A stretch of 64,000 nucleotides of DNA from Alkalicoccus urumqiensis (GTDB taxonomy: Bacteria > Bacillota > Bacilli > Bacillales > Salisediminibacteriaceae), in the NCBI RefSeq assembly GCF_002993335.1, contig NZ_PVNS01000010.1:110470-174469 (forward strand), written 5' to 3'. The position numbers were made by a program, and so were the translations under genes. The notes beneath the pieces are model-generated. The model saw only the letters and a program-made list of their open reading frames with translations, searched no databases and was not told the origin of the DNA. Shown here in pieces: positions 48,986-56,935 of the stretch. Every line of letters begins with the position of its first letter. Within the stretch, counting starts at the first letter, position 1.

Positions 48986-49804
48986 ATGAGCACAGAAGAA
49001 ATTGTAGCGATGGATCATGTATCCTTTAAATACGGAAGGCAGAACGTGCTCGACGATATTAGTCTGCATGTAAAAAAAGGTTCCTTTCTCGGTCTGGTAG
49101 GCCCGAACGGGTCCGGGAAATCGACGTTGATTAAACTGCTGCTCGGCCTGCACAAACAGCAGGATGGAACCATTCAGCTTTTCGGAGAAGACCACCGCCG
49201 GTTCAGAGGCTGGAGCCGTGTTGGTTTTGTATCCCAGAAAGCGGCCAGTTTTAATAGTGGATTTCCGGCGACGGTAAAAGAAGTTGTATCGATGGGGCTG
49301 TATGGAAAAAAGGGTCTCTTTCGGTTTCTTACCAAAAAGGACCGTCAGCGTGTGGAGGAAGCTCTGGAGAAGGTAGGGATGCGTGAATATAAAAATAAAA
49401 CGATCGGTCAGCTCTCCGGCGGCCAGCAGCAGCGGGTTTTCATCGCCAGGGCGCTCGTCAGCGATCCAGAGCTGCTGATTCTGGATGAGCCTACCGTTGG
49501 TGTGGATGCCGAATCCGTGCAGAATTTTTATACACTGCTTAAAGAATTAAATGAACAGCAGGGAATGACGCTCATTCTGGTCACACATGATATCGGAGCG
49601 ATGAGCAGTTATGTAACGGATGTTGCCTGCCTCAACAAATGTCTCCATTACCATGGCGGTATTGTCGACTATGAAGAAAACCGGGAGGAACTAATGAACC
49701 GGATGTATGGGCACGAGGTCAACGTGATTGAGCATAACCATGACCACCATCACCACAGCCATGATCATGATCACGATGACTTGCACGGAGGGCGGCCGGG
49801 ATGA
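48986..49804 (+). CDS. znuC: Zinc ABC transporter ATPase with histidine-rich tail
   Basis: A 272-residue ATPase: Walker A GPNGSGKST, Q-loop SQKAASFNSGFP, signature LSGGQQQRVFIARAL and Walker B LLILDEPT. The C-terminal 25 residues are a His/Asp cluster (EHNHDHHHHSHDHDHDD), a likely zinc-binding or sensing tail. ATGA overlap with the first permease and a Zur box upstream support zinc as substrate. No solute-binding protein (ZnuA) is adjacent. Confidence 0.92.
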   Translation: MSTEEIVAMDHVSFKYGRQNVLDDISLHVKKGSFLGLVGPNGSGKSTLIKLLLGLHKQQDGTIQLFGEDHRRFRGWSRVGFVSQKAASFNSGFPATVKEVVSMGLYGKKGLFRFLTKKDRQRVEEALEKVGMREYKNKTIGQLSGGQQQRVFIARALVSDPELLILDEPTVGVDAESVQNFYTLLKELNEQQGMTLILVTHDIGAMSSYVTDVACLNKCLHYHGGIVDYEENREELMNRMYGHEVNVIEHNHDHHHHSHDHDHDDLHGGRPG

Positions 49805-50640
49805 GTGCATTCTGGACATATGAATTTCTCCGCTATTCCTTGTTCACGTCCATGATGATCGGTGTCCTCGCACCGGTTATGGGTGTTTTTGTTGTCGTGC
49901 GCCGGATGTCTTTAATGGCGGATGCTTTGTCGCATATTACACTCACAGGCATCGCTTTTAGTCTTCTGATCGGGCGGTGGCACCCTCCTGCGGCCGCCTG
50001 GAATCCGGTCTATATGGGAATGGTATTTGCCGTTGGCGGGTCTGTGCTGATCGACAGGCTCCGCCGTATTTTCATGCATTATAAAGAAGCTGCGATTACA
50101 ATTATTCTCTCCGGAGCGATAGGCGTCGGTGTCGTATTTATTTCGCTTGCTGACGGGTTTAACACGGACTTGTTTTCTTATTTGTTCGGCAGTGTGAGTG
50201 CTGTTTCCAGAACGGATTTTTTCATTATTCTTATCCTGAGCAGCGTTGTGCTGCTTCTTCTCGTTCTTTTTTATAAAGAACTGTTTTTTCTCAGCTTTGA
50301 TGAAGAACAGGCCGTTGCTTCCGGCATTCCCAGACAGCGTATTCATGCGTTGTTTATTGTGATGACTGCGCTCGTCATAGGACTGTCCATGCAGATTGTC
50401 GGCATTCTGTTAGTCTCGGCATTAATGACCCTTCCTGTGGCAGCTGCGATGCGTTTTGCAGGATCATTTAAACAATTGTTTATTTACGCTGCTGTCATCG
50501 GAGAGGTATGTGTGCTTACCGGTCTTTTTGCTGCTTTTTATCTGGATACGGCTCCAGGCGGGACGATCGTTCTGCTGAATACACTTGTTCTCGTTTTATC
50601 AATCGCTGTATCCAAGGCGGCAGGAAAGGAGGCGGTCTAA
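49801..50640 (+). CDS. znuB: Zinc ABC transporter permease 1
   Basis: A 279-residue ABC-3 family permease with about eight hydrophobic segments (VVRRMSLMADALSHITLTGIA and QIVGILLVSALMTLPVAAAM motifs). It starts inside the last codons of znuC. A second, related permease follows immediately, so the two may pair as a heterodimer, unlike the usual single ZnuB. Confidence 0.9.
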   Translation: MSAFWTYEFLRYSLFTSMMIGVLAPVMGVFVVVRRMSLMADALSHITLTGIAFSLLIGRWHPPAAAWNPVYMGMVFAVGGSVLIDRLRRIFMHYKEAAITIILSGAIGVGVVFISLADGFNTDLFSYLFGSVSAVSRTDFFIILILSSVVLLLLVLFYKELFFLSFDEEQAVASGIPRQRIHALFIVMTALVIGLSMQIVGILLVSALMTLPVAAAMRFAGSFKQLFIYAAVIGEVCVLTGLFAAFYLDTAPGGTIVLLNTLVLVLSIAVSKAAGKEAV

Positions 50641-51498
50641 ATGGAATGGATTCAGGACTGGTCCTTTCTGGAGCGCGGGCTGTTTGCAGGAATGGTTATT
50701 GGGTTTTTAAGTCCGGTGCTTGGAGCATTTTTATTTGTACGCCGGATGACCATTATTTCCGAAGGACTGTCTCACGTCACACTAACAGGGATCACAGCAG
50801 GGCTTGTTCTCATGCAGGTCACAGCTGTTTTCAGCTGGCTGAATCCTCTGTATACAGGTCTCTTGGCAGCGATTTTCGGCGCGTTCATTATTGAGCGGCT
50901 CCGGGGGATGTATCGTGCATTTGAGGAAGTATCGGTGCCCATTCTACTTTCCGCTGCCGTTGGAGCAAGTGCTGTATTGATGAGTCTGGTGCCCACAAGC
51001 TATGCAGAGTGGTACAGCTATCTGTTCGGTTCTATTTTAACGGTGCGTCAGGAGGATGTCTGGTTCACCATCGGTGTTGGTGCCGTAACCCTTCTGCTCA
51101 TGCTGCTGTTCTACAAAGAACTTCTTGCGATTTCGTTTGATCAGGAGTTTGCTTCAGTTACAGGTGTTCCGGTGCAGCGTGTAAATATGGTGTTTACGCT
51201 TCTATTGGCGCTTGTTATTGCGCTGTCGATGAAAATCGTCGGTATTCTGCTCGTCGGCGCGTTGATTATTCTGCCGACGGCGGCTGCCTACCTCATAGCA
51301 AAAAGCTTTCGCCGCATGCTTCTGCTTGGTATACTGTTCGGAGAAGCATCTGTACTGGGGGGCATTACAGCCTCGTATTACCTCGACGTAGCTACGGGTG
51401 GAATGATTGTTGTCTGTGGGCTCCTCCTGTTTACTGCAGCTCTCGTGTCTGCTTTCGTGCGGGGGAGAACCGGACTTGGAGAGGAGAGAATCACATGA
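50641..51498 (+). CDS. Zinc ABC transporter permease 2
   Basis: A 285-residue paralogue of the preceding permease (VRRMTIISEGLSHVTLTGIT, KIVGILLVGALIILPTAAA). It starts at the base after the znuB stop and overlaps zur by four bases. A tandem duplication that has diverged is likely. Whether both are needed for one transporter, or they form alternative channels, cannot be told. Confidence 0.9.
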   Translation: MEWIQDWSFLERGLFAGMVIGFLSPVLGAFLFVRRMTIISEGLSHVTLTGITAGLVLMQVTAVFSWLNPLYTGLLAAIFGAFIIERLRGMYRAFEEVSVPILLSAAVGASAVLMSLVPTSYAEWYSYLFGSILTVRQEDVWFTIGVGAVTLLLMLLFYKELLAISFDQEFASVTGVPVQRVNMVFTLLLALVIALSMKIVGILLVGALIILPTAAAYLIAKSFRRMLLLGILFGEASVLGGITASYYLDVATGGMIVVCGLLLFTAALVSAFVRGRTGLGEERIT

Positions 51499-51920
51499 AT
51501 GTCAATGAAGCCATTGCCATAATGAAAGAAGAAGGGCATAAATATACAGACAAGCGCCGCGATATGCTTCAGCTGTTTGCAGATGAAAGCCGTTATCTTG
51601 CTGCGAAAGATGTCTTAGAGGCACTGAAGCCGACATACGGCGGCATGAGTTTTGATACTATTTATCGGAATTTATCGCTGTTTACGGATCTCGGGATTCT
51701 CGAGGCAACGGAGCTGGATGGAGAAAAGCGGTTTCGGTTCAACTGCGCGACAACGCATCACCATCATCATATTATCTGTCTGGAGTGCGGAAGAACGAGC
51801 CACATTCACCATTGTCCGATGGAGGCCGCAGCGGTTTCTGCACCGGGATTTGAAGTAGTGGATCATAAATTTGAAATATACGGATACTGCCGGGAGTGCC
51901 GGCAGACAGAGGCTGGGTAG
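51495..51920 (+). CDS. zur: Fur-family zinc uptake regulator Zur
   Basis: A 141-residue Fur-family repressor. The winged-helix domain (GHKYTDKRRDMLQLFAD, then FDTIYRNLSLFTDLG) is followed by a dimer domain with HHHHHIICLECG and CxxC pairs (CLEC, CREC) for structural zinc. The choice of Zur over Fur or PerR rests on position at the end of a zinc ABC operon, the Zur box upstream, and the site of B. subtilis yqfV (zur). Confidence 0.9.
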   Translation: MNVNEAIAIMKEEGHKYTDKRRDMLQLFADESRYLAAKDVLEALKPTYGGMSFDTIYRNLSLFTDLGILEATELDGEKRFRFNCATTHHHHHIICLECGRTSHIHHCPMEAAAVSAPGFEVVDHKFEIYGYCRECRQTEAG

Positions 51921-51932
51921 TAGCATATTCCA

Positions 51933-51954
51933 CGCTGAATAAGCTTATTCAGCG
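51933..51954. repeat. Perfect 22-base palindrome after zur
   Basis: Half-site CGCTGAATAAG with no loop and no U-tract. It precedes the shared terminator by 25 bases. Possibly an extra 3' hairpin of the zur message or a protein-binding site. Confidence 0.7.
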
Positions 51955-51978
51955 CGCCACGTTCATCTGCTCATACGT

Positions 51979-52024
51979 AAAAAGCGGTACGGACCTGAAG
52001 TGAATCAGGAACGTACCGCTTTGT
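51979..52024. terminator. Shared terminator of zur and the HAD gene
   Basis: AAAGCGGTACG (51981-51991) pairs with CGTACCGCTTT (52012-52022). A-rich left and T-rich right flanks suit both directions. Confidence 0.85.
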
Positions 52025-52608
52025 TATTTCTCCGGCTGCACGGAGGAGAAGATAGAATCGACGAGCGTTCTCGCGTGTTTCCAGTTCCGGGCCCGATGCA
52101 CATTGTTAGGAACCGCCATCTGGTTGTAGGGAGTCTCCATTAACACGACAGGGATGTTGAATGTTTCGGCAATATTTACTGCATTGTCGTGTTTATCCTC
52201 AAAGAAGATATCGACTTCATGCTTTTCCACCGCGTTCAATTTATCGTGCTGCCCAAGCAGTTCGATATGATCGTAGGGAAGCTCCATGCGGTGAAACCAT
52301 TCCTCTGTCACTTCATAAAGTGAATGAGGGCGGGCGCTGATATAAAAAAGTTCGGCATGTCTGCTCCAGCTCATCAGTGTTTCTTTCGCACGTTCCGCGA
52401 TGATGGATGTCCGGTAGAGCATCGGTTCATGCTTTTCCATCCATTCTGCGAACTCCTTCTCATCGACCTCAAGTGCTTTCGTCAGATCGTAATCGACGAT
52501 ATCTTCAAGCGTTAAATTTTTATTAAAGTGTTTATTTAAGTGAGGAATAAACGTCGCCGGGTCGGTAACGGTGCCGTCGATGTCAATTCCAAAGCGGTAT
52601 CTGTTCAT
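52024..52608 (-). CDS. yqfW: HAD-superfamily phosphatase (YqfW type)
   Basis: A 194-residue protein with the HAD nucleophile motif GIDIDGTVTDPATF, motif II FYISARPHS and the acidic motif FFEDKHDNAVNIA. It belongs to the 5' nucleotidase/deoxy-(pyrimidine) C-type group; substrate unknown. Next to zur as B. subtilis yqfW. It starts behind AGGTGAGC. Confidence 0.85.
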   Translation of the reverse strand: MNRYRFGIDIDGTVTDPATFIPHLNKHFNKNLTLEDIVDYDLTKALEVDEKEFAEWMEKHEPMLYRTSIIAERAKETLMSWSRHAELFYISARPHSLYEVTEEWFHRMELPYDHIELLGQHDKLNAVEKHEVDIFFEDKHDNAVNIAETFNIPVVLMETPYNQMAVPNNVHRARNWKHARTLVDSIFSSVQPEK

Positions 52609-52680
52609 TTACGCTCACCTCATTTCAAAGAGCATTATCTCATAGAAATGTCGATTCGTACAGAGGGGAGGGAGGAATAG

Positions 52681-52714
52681 AAAAAAGGCAGAAGCTGCTA
52701 TGCCAGCTTCTGCC
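52681..52714 (-). terminator. ispG terminator
   Basis: GGCAGAAGCTG and CAGCTTCTGCC form an 11-bp stem (52687-52714). Six U residues follow on the minus strand (A-run at 52681-52686). Confidence 0.93.
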
Positions 52715-52734
52715 TGAAGGCAGTGAACGAAATG

Positions 52735-53859
52735 TTACGCGTTTTGTTCTGCTTCCGCTTTCTCTTTTTCCTCCCGCTGCTTCTTATAGTGCTCTTCAGC
52801 GAGAATATCAATTTCTTTCTTCAATTCATCAACCATGATTTCTTCCGGTACTTTCCGGATCGTTTTCCCTTTACGGAAGAGAAGGCCTTCTCCGCGGGCA
52901 CCGGCGATGCCGATATCCGCTTCTTTTGCTTCACCCGGGCCATTTACTGCACATCCGAGAACAGAAACTTTGATCGGTGCATGAACGCTCTGGATATACT
53001 CTTCCACTTCGTTGGCAATGCTGATCAGGTCAATTTCGATTCGTCCGCATGTCGGGCAGGAAACGAGTGTTGCGGCATTGGCTGCCAGCCCGAAGCTTTT
53101 CAGAAGTTCTTTCTGAACTTTGATTTCTTCGACCGGATCTGCACTCAGGGAGATACGCATCGTACTGCCGATTCCTTTCTGCAGAAGAACGCCGAGACCT
53201 GCAGAGCTTTTCACCGTTCCGGCAAACAATGTTCCGGATTCGGTAATGCCGAGGTGGAGCGGATAATCAAATGTGCGTGCTGCTTTCTCGTAAGCCTCAA
53301 TAGCAAGGTGGACGTCGGAAGCTTTCATCGACACGATAATGTCGTGGAAGTCGAGATCCTCAAGAATTTTGATATGGTGCAGGGCACTTTCCACCATGCC
53401 GTCTGCAGTCGGATATCCGTATTTATCAAGAATCCGCTTTTCCAGAGAACCGGCATTGACGCCGATGCGGATCGGTATACCTTTCTCTTTCGCTGCGTTG
53501 ACGACAGCTTCCACTTTTTCTTTCCGGCCGATATTGCCGGGGTTGATCCGGATTTTATCCGCGCCGCCTTCGATCGCTTTAAGCGCCAGACGGTAGTCAA
53601 AATGAATATCGACAACAAGCGGAATGTTGATCCGCTTCTTAATTTCTGGAATAGCTTCAGCATCTTCCATGTGCGGGCAGGCCACCCGGACAATCTGACA
53701 GCCGGCCTCTTCCAGACGGTTGATTTCCGCCACGGTCGCTTCGACATCATGCGTCTTAGTCATCGTCATGCTCTGCATGATGACTTCGTCGCTGCCGCCG
53801 ATCGTGAGTGGACCGACCTTGACCGGACGGGTATTTTTACGGTGAGTGATTTCGTTCAT
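52735..53859 (-). CDS. ispG: 4-hydroxy-3-methylbut-2-en-1-yl diphosphate synthase
   Basis: A 374-residue Fe-S enzyme, the penultimate step of the MEP pathway. The TIM barrel begins [16 protein letters not shown]. The cluster cysteines are in [14 protein letters not shown] and [17 protein letters not shown]. The C-terminal tail is longer and more charged than usual ([11 protein letters not shown]). A long open frame on the opposite strand is a shadow. Confidence 0.97.
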   Translation of the reverse strand: MNEITHRKNTRPVKVGPLTIGGSDEVIMQSMTMTKTHDVEATVAEINRLEEAGCQIVRVACPHMEDAEAIPEIKKRINIPLVVDIHFDYRLALKAIEGGADKIRINPGNIGRKEKVEAVVNAAKEKGIPIRIGVNAGSLEKRILDKYGYPTADGMVESALHHIKILEDLDFHDIIVSMKASDVHLAIEAYEKAARTFDYPLHLGITESGTLFAGTVKSSAGLGVLLQKGIGSTMRISLSADPVEEIKVQKELLKSFGLAANAATLVSCPTCGRIEIDLISIANEVEEYIQSVHAPIKVSVLGCAVNGPGEAKEADIGIAGARGEGLLFRKGKTIRKVPEEIMVDELKKEIDILAEEHYKKQREEKEKAEAEQNA

Positions 53860-53917
53860 GTAACATCATCGCCCCTTTATAGGATTCAAACGATAGGTCG
53901 CAGTTTGTCAAGGCTAA

Positions 53918-53945
53918 TTGTAACAACCCGCACCTGATGTTACAA
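53918..53945. promoter_or_regulatory. Palindromic operator candidate upstream of ispG
   Basis: TTGTAACA (53918-53925) and TGTTACAA (53938-53945) are inverted with a 12-base spacer, so the arms are two helical turns apart. A third copy, TGTAACATCA, is at the ispG start. A dimeric regulator site is possible, but I do not recognise which regulator. Confidence 0.4.
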
Positions 53946-54004
53946 GCACAAGCATGCTATCCTTTTGTAAAAACAATGTGAAGGTATGCTTTCTTTCGGG
54001 CGGA

Positions 54005-54031
54005 TGAAACCTTGGACAGAGAAAAAGCGTC
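54005..54031 (+). promoter_or_regulatory. SigM/SigX-type ECF promoter of the DUF1002 gene
   Basis: TGAAAC (54005-54010), a 17-base spacer and CGTC (54028-54031), as in SigM-type promoters. B. subtilis ypuA, of the same family as the next gene, belongs to the SigM regulon. A TATAAT at 54055-54060 lacks a good -35. Confidence 0.7.
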
Positions 54032-54101
54032 TATATTTCAGAAAGAGAAAAGCCTATAATGGAGAGGGCTTTTCGAATGACATTTACAGGGAGAGATTAC
54101 A

Positions 54102-55046
54102 ATGTGGAAAAAAGGATTACTTACCATAACAGCAGTATCGCTTCTGGCAGGTGTTCTGCCGCAGGCAGCCGGCGCAGATGCTGCGCCCGGCGATGAAATC
54201 GTTACGCTCGGTGAAGACCTGACTCCGGCTCAGAGAGAAGATTTACTGGAGGAAATGGATATTACGGAAGCGGAAGCAGCGGAAGTAGTTACCGTGACAA
54301 ATGAAGAAGAACATCAATACCTTGGTGACTATATTGATGCCGGAGTAATCGGCACCCGGGCACTTTCCTCCTCCAAAATCACGATGATGGAGGAAGGGAC
54401 AGGAATGGATGTAGAGACGAACAGGATTACCTGGGTCTCTGAGGGAATGTATGCAAACGCGCTGATCACCGCAGGCGTGGAAGATGCTTCGGTGTATGTT
54501 ACAGCGCCGTTCGATGTCTCGGGAACCGGTGCTTTGACAGGTCTCATTAAAGCATACGAAGCGTCAACGGACGAGGAGATTCCTGAGGAGCAGAAGCAGA
54601 CAGCGAATGAGGAGCTTGTCCGCACGGCGGAGCTTGGAGAAAAGTACGGTGTGGAAGAAGCGACCGAATTGATGGCACGGATTAAAGAAGGCATTGCAGA
54701 AGAAGATATCCAGACCGAGGAGGATCTTCGTGCACTGATCCAGCGTCTGGCTGAAGAAATGGGGATTGAGCTTACGGAGCAGGAGCTGGACAGCCTTACA
54801 GCGCTGTTTGAGCGGATCCGGGGGCTTAATATCGACTGGGATCAGGTCCGCGGTCAGATCGACAGCGTCCGGGATAATATTAGTGGTTTCATGGAAAGCG
54901 ATGAAGGTCAGAGCATCATTCAATCCATCGTCGATTTCTTCCAGGCGGTTCTGGACTGGATCACCAGTCTGTTCGGCGGAACGGATACGGAATCTGAGAA
55001 TACAGCCCGGGCAGACAGCAGAGATGCGGGCGGTCTGAAGTCGTAA
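54102..55046 (+). CDS. Secreted DUF1002 protein (YpuA-like)
   Basis: A 314-residue protein with a signal peptide (residues 1-26, cleavage likely after AAGADA), then a DUF1002 region (DEIVTLGEDLTPAQREDLL, TRALSSSKITMME, ITWVSEGMYANALITAGVEDA, APFDVSGTGALTGLIKAYE) as in B. subtilis YpuA, and an acidic C-terminal part with IVDFFQAVLDWITSLFGG. Function unknown; it is a cell-envelope-stress protein in B. subtilis. The ECF promoter ahead fits. Confidence 0.85.
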   Translation: MWKKGLLTITAVSLLAGVLPQAAGADAAPGDEIVTLGEDLTPAQREDLLEEMDITEAEAAEVVTVTNEEEHQYLGDYIDAGVIGTRALSSSKITMMEEGTGMDVETNRITWVSEGMYANALITAGVEDASVYVTAPFDVSGTGALTGLIKAYEASTDEEIPEEQKQTANEELVRTAELGEKYGVEEATELMARIKEGIAEEDIQTEEDLRALIQRLAEEMGIELTEQELDSLTALFERIRGLNIDWDQVRGQIDSVRDNISGFMESDEGQSIIQSIVDFFQAVLDWITSLFGGTDTESENTARADSRDAGGLKS

Positions 55047-55051
55047 AAAAA

Positions 55052-55078
55052 TGAAACCTTTTCACGCAGTGGTTCGTA
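55052..55078 (+). promoter_or_regulatory. SigW-type ECF promoter of the NfeD-like gene
   Basis: TGAAAC (55052-55057) followed by CTTTTC, 17 bases to CGTA (55075-55078), a close SigW match. A TGG-extended TATTAT near 55110 could give SigA transcription. Confidence 0.75.
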
Positions 55079-55147
55079 CGTGCTATTACAATAACACTTC
55101 TGGTAAACTGGTATTATCAAGCCGGAAGAAAAGGGATGTGTTGCACA

Positions 55148-55795
55148 ATGGAACTGCTTGATACTGCGGTATTTGGTTTTCTTGTCGTATTTCTGGCTAC
55201 ACTTTTTATCTTTGGCGAAGTTATGGTGCGCGTGCGCGGACTATTTGGTGTTGTAGGAATTGTGCTGATGACACTGTACTTCTCGTATCATCTTGACGGC
55301 ACGGACGGGATGTGGATCGTTATCCTGTATGCAGCCGGACTGGCACTGATTATTTTTGATGGAAAAGTAACAACGGACGGCACGATCGCAGGAGTCGGTA
55401 TTCTTCTGATGATTTTCGGTCTCGCCATTCCGGCGCCATCCTTTACGTACGGTTTTATGGCAGCGATGGCATTCGTGTTTGCCGCCCCCGCCTCGTATTT
55501 ATTTACGAAAGTCTTTCCTTCCCGCACGATGTGGAAGAAAATGATGCTCTCGGACAGGCTGACAAGTGAAGACGGGTATAATTCAATCAATGAAACGTAT
55601 AAGGAACTCGTAGGTAAAGAGGCTGTAACGAAAACACCGTTCCGGCCGACAGGAACGATCGACGTGGACGGCAGACTCTACAGTGCCACAACCGATAACC
55701 AGTGGCTGGAGCCGGAAACCCGTGTCATCGTTGATGCAGCGGACGGTACGCGTATCCTCGTCCGGCCGGTGCAGGAAAATAAAGCATCTGAATAA
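55148..55795 (+). CDS. NfeD-like membrane protein (no protease domain)
   Basis: About 215 residues with four or five membrane helices (residues 5-125) and a C-terminal OB-fold NfeD domain (LVGKEAVTKTPFRPTGTIDVDG to TRILVRPV). It lacks the ClpP-like domain of the NfeD at 16-17 kb. Short NfeD proteins of this kind (YuaF in B. subtilis) partner a flotillin, but none is adjacent here. ATG at 55148 placed about 10 bases after AAAAGGGA. The SigW-type promoter ties it to the floA operon. Confidence 0.82.
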   Translation: MELLDTAVFGFLVVFLATLFIFGEVMVRVRGLFGVVGIVLMTLYFSYHLDGTDGMWIVILYAAGLALIIFDGKVTTDGTIAGVGILLMIFGLAIPAPSFTYGFMAAMAFVFAAPASYLFTKVFPSRTMWKKMMLSDRLTSEDGYNSINETYKELVGKEAVTKTPFRPTGTIDVDGRLYSATTDNQWLEPETRVIVDAADGTRILVRPVQENKASE

Positions 55796-55796
55796 T

Positions 55797-55836
55797 AAAA
55801 CAGGCCGCCTCCGGCATCTCCGGAAGCGGCCTGTTT
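55797..55836. terminator. Shared terminator, NfeD-like and DUF1189 genes
   Basis: AACAGGCCGC (from 55799) pairs with GCGGCCTGTT (to 55835), with inner CTCCGG/CCGGA pairs. A-rich left and T-rich right flanks suit both convergent transcripts. Confidence 0.88.
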
Positions 55837-55846
55837 ATGTTTCTGC

Positions 55847-56623
55847 CTACTGCGGCATCTGTGGTTCCTTCGGTTTCGGTACATGCCGGAGTACAAGGTT
55901 CATCATGACAGCGGCAATGACCCAGTAGATCACGAACTGGAATGGAATGAGTATGCCGAGCGCTTCGAGCAGCGCAAACAAAAGTGTCGGCAGCGTAACC
56001 GTGTAAGCGGCAAGAACCCAGCAGTGACGGTACTTTAGCTGCGGGGCCTGGGAGGACTTCATCGCAAGGGCAATCAAAGAAAGCGTGAAAATACCGATGA
56101 ATTTCAGCCCTGTATTGAACAGATACACAACGACGATAACGAGTCCGATGATAAGGAAGGACAGGTCACTCAGTGTCGAGTAGAATCCGGTCAGGTCGCT
56201 TTTGCTGAAATCAATGCCGAAATCCTGATAGGCAATCACATCTGCGTTGGCGCCTGCAACGAAAACAAGTTCCCGTTCGAGAAGCGCGACCAGGTTTCCG
56301 TATTCCTCGAGATCCTCCACCTGAAGTTCTCCCGTAGAATCAAAAATGACGGTCATATCATCGTCATCATCGATAACAGGAGCATCTTCGTCTGACTGAA
56401 GTGTGCCGTTTTCAATGCTGAAGTCAGGAAGGTCATCAAGGTACTGGTCTCCTGCCTGAAACAGTCCGCTCATAAACATCGAGATCGAGATAATCATCGG
56501 GATGGAAGCTATGAGCATTAATAGAAATACATAGCCGATGGTGCGTCCGATTTTAGCCATCCGGAATTTGGCGATGGTTTCCGGTGAATAAATACTTTTA
56601 ATCAGCTGCTGGAAAATAGACAT
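55847..56623 (-). CDS. DUF1189 membrane protein
   Basis: About 258 residues. It begins MSIFQQLIKSIYSPETIAKFR, then one membrane helix, an acidic extracellular domain with a Asp/Glu/Asp run (DEDAPVIDDDDDMTV), and about three more helices toward the C-terminus. The N-terminal F.Q...S.YSP..I...R pattern is that of DUF1189 proteins. The B. subtilis gene at this place is yqgB. Function unknown. ATG at 56623 behind AAAGGAAG; the longer frame upstream is not supported. Confidence 0.8.
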   Translation of the reverse strand: MSIFQQLIKSIYSPETIAKFRMAKIGRTIGYVFLLMLIASIPMIISISMFMSGLFQAGDQYLDDLPDFSIENGTLQSDEDAPVIDDDDDMTVIFDSTGELQVEDLEEYGNLVALLERELVFVAGANADVIAYQDFGIDFSKSDLTGFYSTLSDLSFLIIGLVIVVVYLFNTGLKFIGIFTLSLIALAMKSSQAPQLKYRHCWVLAAYTVTLPTLLFALLEALGILIPFQFVIYWVIAAVMMNLVLRHVPKPKEPQMPQ

Positions 56624-56771
56624 GTCAGAACGCTTCCTTTCAAAAATAGTAGAACCCTTATTCATTTTATCGGAGCCGGCTGCTCCATACAACTCACAGC
56701 AGAAGAATTGATGCAGTTAATTTTGCAGCTGGATTTTCCCTGATGTTCTTGAATAGCTGAATACCCAGTGA

Positions 56772-56794
56772 AAAGAGGCTCATGAGCCTTTTTG
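56772..56794. terminator. Short palindromic hairpin with A and T flanks
   Basis: AGGCTCATGAGCCT (56776-56789) is a perfect palindrome flanked by A-run left and T-run right. It lies in a divergent promoter region where no gene should end, so it may be a relic or belong to a short transcript. The remaining 56624-56830 shows nothing else. Confidence 0.45.
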
Positions 56795-56835
56795 AACGTA
56801 ATGCGCTGAGAAAAAGAAACCGCTTATATAGAATC

Positions 56836-56889
56836 TTAATAATTTCTTTACAAAGTATTAATTTATAATTTACAAACCTTGTGTAGGAT
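56836..56889 (+). promoter_or_regulatory. PhoP box and -10 of the Na/Pi cotransporter
   Basis: Four TT(A/T)ACA-like hexamers lie at exact 11-base steps: TTAATA (56836), TTTACA (56847), TTAATT (56858), TTTACA (56869). That is the layout of a B. subtilis PhoP box. TAGGAT at 56884-56889 lies ten bases beyond, where the -10 of PhoP-activated promoters falls. It predicts induction by phosphate starvation. Confidence 0.7.
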
Positions 56890-56935
56890 GAAACACGGCT
56901 TGAAAGAAAATCTGCGTATTCAGGGGGATTTATTT

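Noticed and set aside
49738..49790. CATGATCAC-type short repeats at the end of znuC as a DNA repeat or CRISPR-like array
   Set aside because: They are codons for the His/Asp-rich protein tail. No CRISPR array was seen anywhere in the window.
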